A stretch of 16,381 nucleotides of DNA from an uncultured Steroidobacter sp. Its GTDB lineage: Bacteria > Pseudomonadota > Gammaproteobacteria > Steroidobacterales > Steroidobacteraceae. The notes under the pieces were generated by a model that made no database searches, was not told the DNA's origin, and saw nothing but the letters and a program-made list of their open reading frames with translations. The stretch spans positions 1 to 16,381 of the forward strand of contig CAMLEO010000147.1 in assembly GCA_946478975.1 (NCBI GenBank), read 5' to 3'. The first letter of the stretch is position 1, and each line of letters opens with the position of its first letter. A program made the position numbers and the translations under genes. Below are positions 14,282 through 16,381 of the stretch, piece after piece.

Positions 14282-14880
14282 TGATGAGGAGCCCGGAACA
14301 AGTGGTCGCCGCGCCTTCGCGCAAGACTTTGTTCACCGTCCTGGGCGGCGGAATGATTGCTGCCGGCGCCATTCTGGTCGGCGTGGTGCTGCCCGCCGAA
14401 TATCGCATCGATCCGCTCGGCGTCGGCAAGGCGACCGGCTTGTTACAACTGTCCGGCCCGAAGCACGTTGAAATCGCCGTTGCACCGGCGGATTCCAGCG
14501 GCTCGCTCGCACGTTTCTATCCCGTGGCGTTTCGCACCGACACCGTCGACATTCCGCTCGCAGCGGCCGGCGAGGAGAACGATGACCTGGAGTGGAAGGT
14601 TCGCATGCGCAGCGGCGGAACGCTCGTTTACTCGTGGACTGCTGATGCCACGCCTGCAGAGTTTTATGTCGACATGCATGGCGAAAGCGCGCCGACGCCG
14701 GATGTGAAAGTCGTGACTTATCGCAAAGGCGCGGACGTTGCTTCGAATGGCGCCATCGTTGCGCCGTTCGACGGCATCCACGGCTGGTATCTGCAGAATC
14801 AATCCGAGCGGCCGGTGGTCGTGCACCTGAAGTTGAGCGGCTTCTACGAGATGCCCGACAATCCCTATGCTGCGAAATAG
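14281..14880 (+). CDS. Transmembrane anchor protein (conserved partner of HupE/UreJ)
   Basis: This 199-residue protein has one N-terminal membrane helix (~16-37) and a periplasmic domain. Just after the helix comes VVLPAEYRIDPLGVGKATGL (35-54), which I recognise from proteins annotated only as 'transmembrane anchor protein' and encoded beside HupE-type genes. The C-terminal domain ends with APFDGIHGWYLQNQSERPVV (161-180) and a beta segment ending GFYEMP. Its His/Asp/Glu content (FYVDMHGE, 128-135) could suit metal or partner binding, but no function is established. The start overlaps the HupE stop by one base, so the two are probably co-translated and may form one complex. A second ATG three bases on is equally possible. 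The open frame extends far upstream, but that part is antiframe to HupE and not coding. Confidence 0.8.
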   Translation: MMRSPEQVVAAPSRKTLFTVLGGGMIAAGAILVGVVLPAEYRIDPLGVGKATGLLQLSGPKHVEIAVAPADSSGSLARFYPVAFRTDTVDIPLAAAGEENDDLEWKVRMRSGGTLVYSWTADATPAEFYVDMHGESAPTPDVKVVTYRKGADVASNGAIVAPFDGIHGWYLQNQSERPVVVHLKLSGFYEMPDNPYAAK

Positions 14881-14906
14881 TGCGGCGAAATAATGCGGCA
14901 AAATAA
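14871..14906 (+). repeat. Short tandem repeat spanning a stop codon
   Basis: Three imperfect units follow each other: TGCGAAATAG (14871-14880), TGCGGCGAAATAA (14881-14893) and TGCGGCAAAATAA (14894-14906). The first contains the last codons and the TAG of the transmembrane anchor gene. It looks like recent slippage duplication of the gene end, leaving AT-rich filler before the next gene. Confidence 0.75.
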
Positions 14907-14921
14907 TTCCCCGAGCACACC

Positions 14922-16151
14922 ATGAGCAATTCAACTTCGGCTCTGTCGAGCATCGCCACGGATGTGTCGACTCCTTATGCGGGCGCTGCACCTGTGGCAC
15001 AAGCCCGCGAAATCGCCACACCGCGAGTCCGCCTCACTTCGATCGATGTGATGCGTGGCCTGGTGATGCTGCTGATGCTCCAGGATCACGTGCGCGAGAA
15101 GATCTATCTGCACCTGCAGGTCACGGATCCGATGACCATCGCGACCACGACGCCGGATCTGTTTTTCACGCGATTGTCAGCGCACATCTGCGCTCCAGTG
15201 TTTGTGTTCCTCACTGGATTGTCGGCGTGGCTGTATGCGAATCCGCCGTCCGGCCCGCCGCGCTCTCCGCGCAGCTTTTTGATTCAACGCGGCCTGCTGC
15301 TGGTGTTCCTGGAAATCACCGTCATCAATTTCTCCTGGTCGGGCACGTACACGACCTTGTGGCTGCAAGTGATCTGGGCGATCGGCATCTGCATGATCGT
15401 GCTCGGGTTGATGTCGTCGCTGCCGCGCTGGCTGCTCGCGACGGTGGGCTTTCTGATCGTGTTCGGTCACAACCTGCTGTCGCCGATTTCCTTCCAGCCC
15501 GGCGAAACCGGTTATTCGCTGTGGACCATCCTGCACGATCGCGCGCTGCTGGTGGCTGACGGGCCGCTGAAGATCAAAGTGACGTATCCGGTGCTGCCGT
15601 GGATCGGTGTGATTCTGCTCGGTTATGTAGCCGGGCCCATCTACTCGCGTGCCGTCGAAGCCGATCAGCGAGTGCGTTATCTCATTGCGCTCGGCGTCGG
15701 CTGTTTGCTGTTGTTGCTCGTGCTGCGTGGATTCAACATCTACGGCGAGACGCTGCCGTGGATGCACGGTGAGGACTTCACGCACACGCTGATGTCCTGG
15801 CTGAACTTCACCAAGTATCCGCCGTCGCTGGATTTCCTGCTGCTCACGCTCGGCCTCGCCTTCCTGCTGCTGGCCTGGTTCGATGGCAAGGAGAACGGCG
15901 CGACGCGGGTGTTGGTCACGTTCGGCTCGGCGCCGATGTTCTTCTACATCGTGCATTTGTACGTGCTGCTGATTTTGTATCGCGTCGTGCTGGCGATCTT
16001 CGGTCCGAACCACGGCGAGTTGTTCGGCGTCGACCATTTCTACTGGGTGTGGATCGTGTCGCCGCTGCTGGCATTCGCGCTATATTTCCCCACTCGCGCG
16101 TTTGCGCGTTTCAAGCGCACGTCCAAGCAGGCGTGGGTACGGTACTTCTAA
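14922..16151 (+). CDS. DUF1624 / heparan-alpha-glucosaminide N-acetyltransferase-like membrane protein
   Basis: This 409-residue polytopic protein belongs to the HGSNAT-like acyltransferase group, in which acetyl groups are moved across the membrane onto an acceptor. After a variable 36-residue N-terminus comes the family start RLTSIDVMRGLVMLLMLQDH (37-56), with conserved Asp42, Arg45-Gly46, Asp55 and His56. About ten hydrophobic helices follow. PVLPWIGVILLGYVAGPIY (mid-protein) and FGSAPMFFYIVHLYVLL near the C-terminus are typical of the family. The natural acceptor in bacteria is generally unknown. The gene begins 41 bases after the transmembrane anchor gene with only a weak ribosome site (GAG, seven bases before), and its TAA stop overlaps the next ATG. 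It may be in the same transcript as the metal genes, but I see no functional link. Confidence 0.85.
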   Translation: MSNSTSALSSIATDVSTPYAGAAPVAQAREIATPRVRLTSIDVMRGLVMLLMLQDHVREKIYLHLQVTDPMTIATTTPDLFFTRLSAHICAPVFVFLTGLSAWLYANPPSGPPRSPRSFLIQRGLLLVFLEITVINFSWSGTYTTLWLQVIWAIGICMIVLGLMSSLPRWLLATVGFLIVFGHNLLSPISFQPGETGYSLWTILHDRALLVADGPLKIKVTYPVLPWIGVILLGYVAGPIYSRAVEADQRVRYLIALGVGCLLLLLVLRGFNIYGETLPWMHGEDFTHTLMSWLNFTKYPPSLDFLLLTLGLAFLLLAWFDGKENGATRVLVTFGSAPMFFYIVHLYVLLILYRVVLAIFGPNHGELFGVDHFYWVWIVSPLLAFALYFPTRAFARFKRTSKQAWVRYF

Positions 16152-16381
16152 TGAACATGCGTAGGATGCAGCCGGCGGATGTTCCTGCCGGCCTGAAGCT
16201 CACCCAGGCGGTGCAGTGGGCGCATCGCCTGGAAGACTGGCAGTTCCACTTTGGCTTGGGCCGAGGCTGGGTCGCGAGCGATGACAACGGCGCGATGCTC
16301 GGCACAGCAACGTGGTGGAGCTATGGCGAGCATCACGGCAGCATCGGTCTCGTCGTCGTGGATGGCTCGCAACAAGGCAAA
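16151..16381 (+). CDS. GNAT family N-acetyltransferase (5' part, cut by window end)
   Basis: Seventy-seven codons are visible, starting with ATG that overlaps the upstream stop (TAATG). The protein starts MNMRRMQPADVPAGLKLTQA, the usual R-x-x-x-x-D first strand and helix of GNAT enzymes. WVASDDNGAMLGTATWWSYG (strands 2-3) follows, then IGLVVVDGSQQGK, which leads into the acetyl-CoA-binding Q/R-x-x-G-x-G/A loop just outside the window. The order and length fit GNAT proteins of about 280 residues with one or two domains. Starts at 16157 or 16166 are also possible. The substrate is unknown; coupling to the membrane acyltransferase upstream is tight. Confidence 0.82.
   Translation, partial: MNMRRMQPADVPAGLKLTQAVQWAHRLEDWQFHFGLGRGWVASDDNGAMLGTATWWSYGEHHGSIGLVVVDGSQQGK

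Noticed and set aside
1..16381. Mobile elements, CRISPR arrays, tRNA or rRNA genes
   Set aside because: No transposase or integrase motif, no regularly spaced repeats, and no tRNA-like cloverleaf was noticed by eye on either strand.

Overview
The window reads as GC-rich, gene-dense proteobacterial chromosome. Gram-negative character is supported by a TonB-dependent outer-membrane receptor, a Tat-type signal on a periplasmic binding protein, and short or overlapping gene junctions (ATGA, GTGA, TGATG, TAATG). The protein styles fit a soil or rhizosphere gamma- or betaproteobacterium (something like the Steroidobacteraceae is possible), but nothing here fixes the genus. I saw no rRNA, tRNA, CRISPR array, insertion sequence, integrase or attachment site.

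Region 1 (1-8248, + strand) is one tightly packed operon of eight genes, the first cut by the window edge: the C-terminus of a probable DAO-family FAD oxidoreductase; a peptide/opine-type (SBP family 5) binding protein with a Tat-like signal; two DppB/DppC-type permeases; a fused double ATPase (DppD+DppF type); then a three-gene set encoding a small [2Fe-2S] protein, an FAD/NAD-fold protein with a C-terminal BFD-like [2Fe-2S] domain, and a DAO-type flavoprotein. That trio has the architecture of hydrogen cyanide synthase HcnABC, opine oxidase Oox and heterotrimeric D-hydroxyproline dehydrogenase. Co-transcription with an importer favours uptake and oxidation of an N-substituted or cyclic amino compound over cyanide production. 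A strong hairpin at 8253-8285 separates this operon from the convergent genes.

Region 2 (8299-12164, - strand) holds a siderophore-type TonB-dependent receptor and, upstream of it, an intact NAD-type aldehyde dehydrogenase. Together with region 1 these could form a full route: outer membrane, periplasm, inner membrane, oxidative C-N cleavage, aldehyde oxidation. The link is by position only.

Region 3 (12217-14880) looks like metal handling at the envelope. A DUF4198 (NikM-like) periplasmic protein and a 122-residue secreted protein run leftward. Divergent from them run a HupE/UreJ family membrane protein and a 'transmembrane anchor' protein. Three of these four have predicted signal peptides whose cleavage would leave His-Gly at the mature N-terminus.

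Region 4 (14922 to the right edge, + strand) holds a DUF1624/HGSNAT-type membrane acyltransferase and, overlapping its stop codon, the start of a GNAT acetyltransferase cut by the window end.
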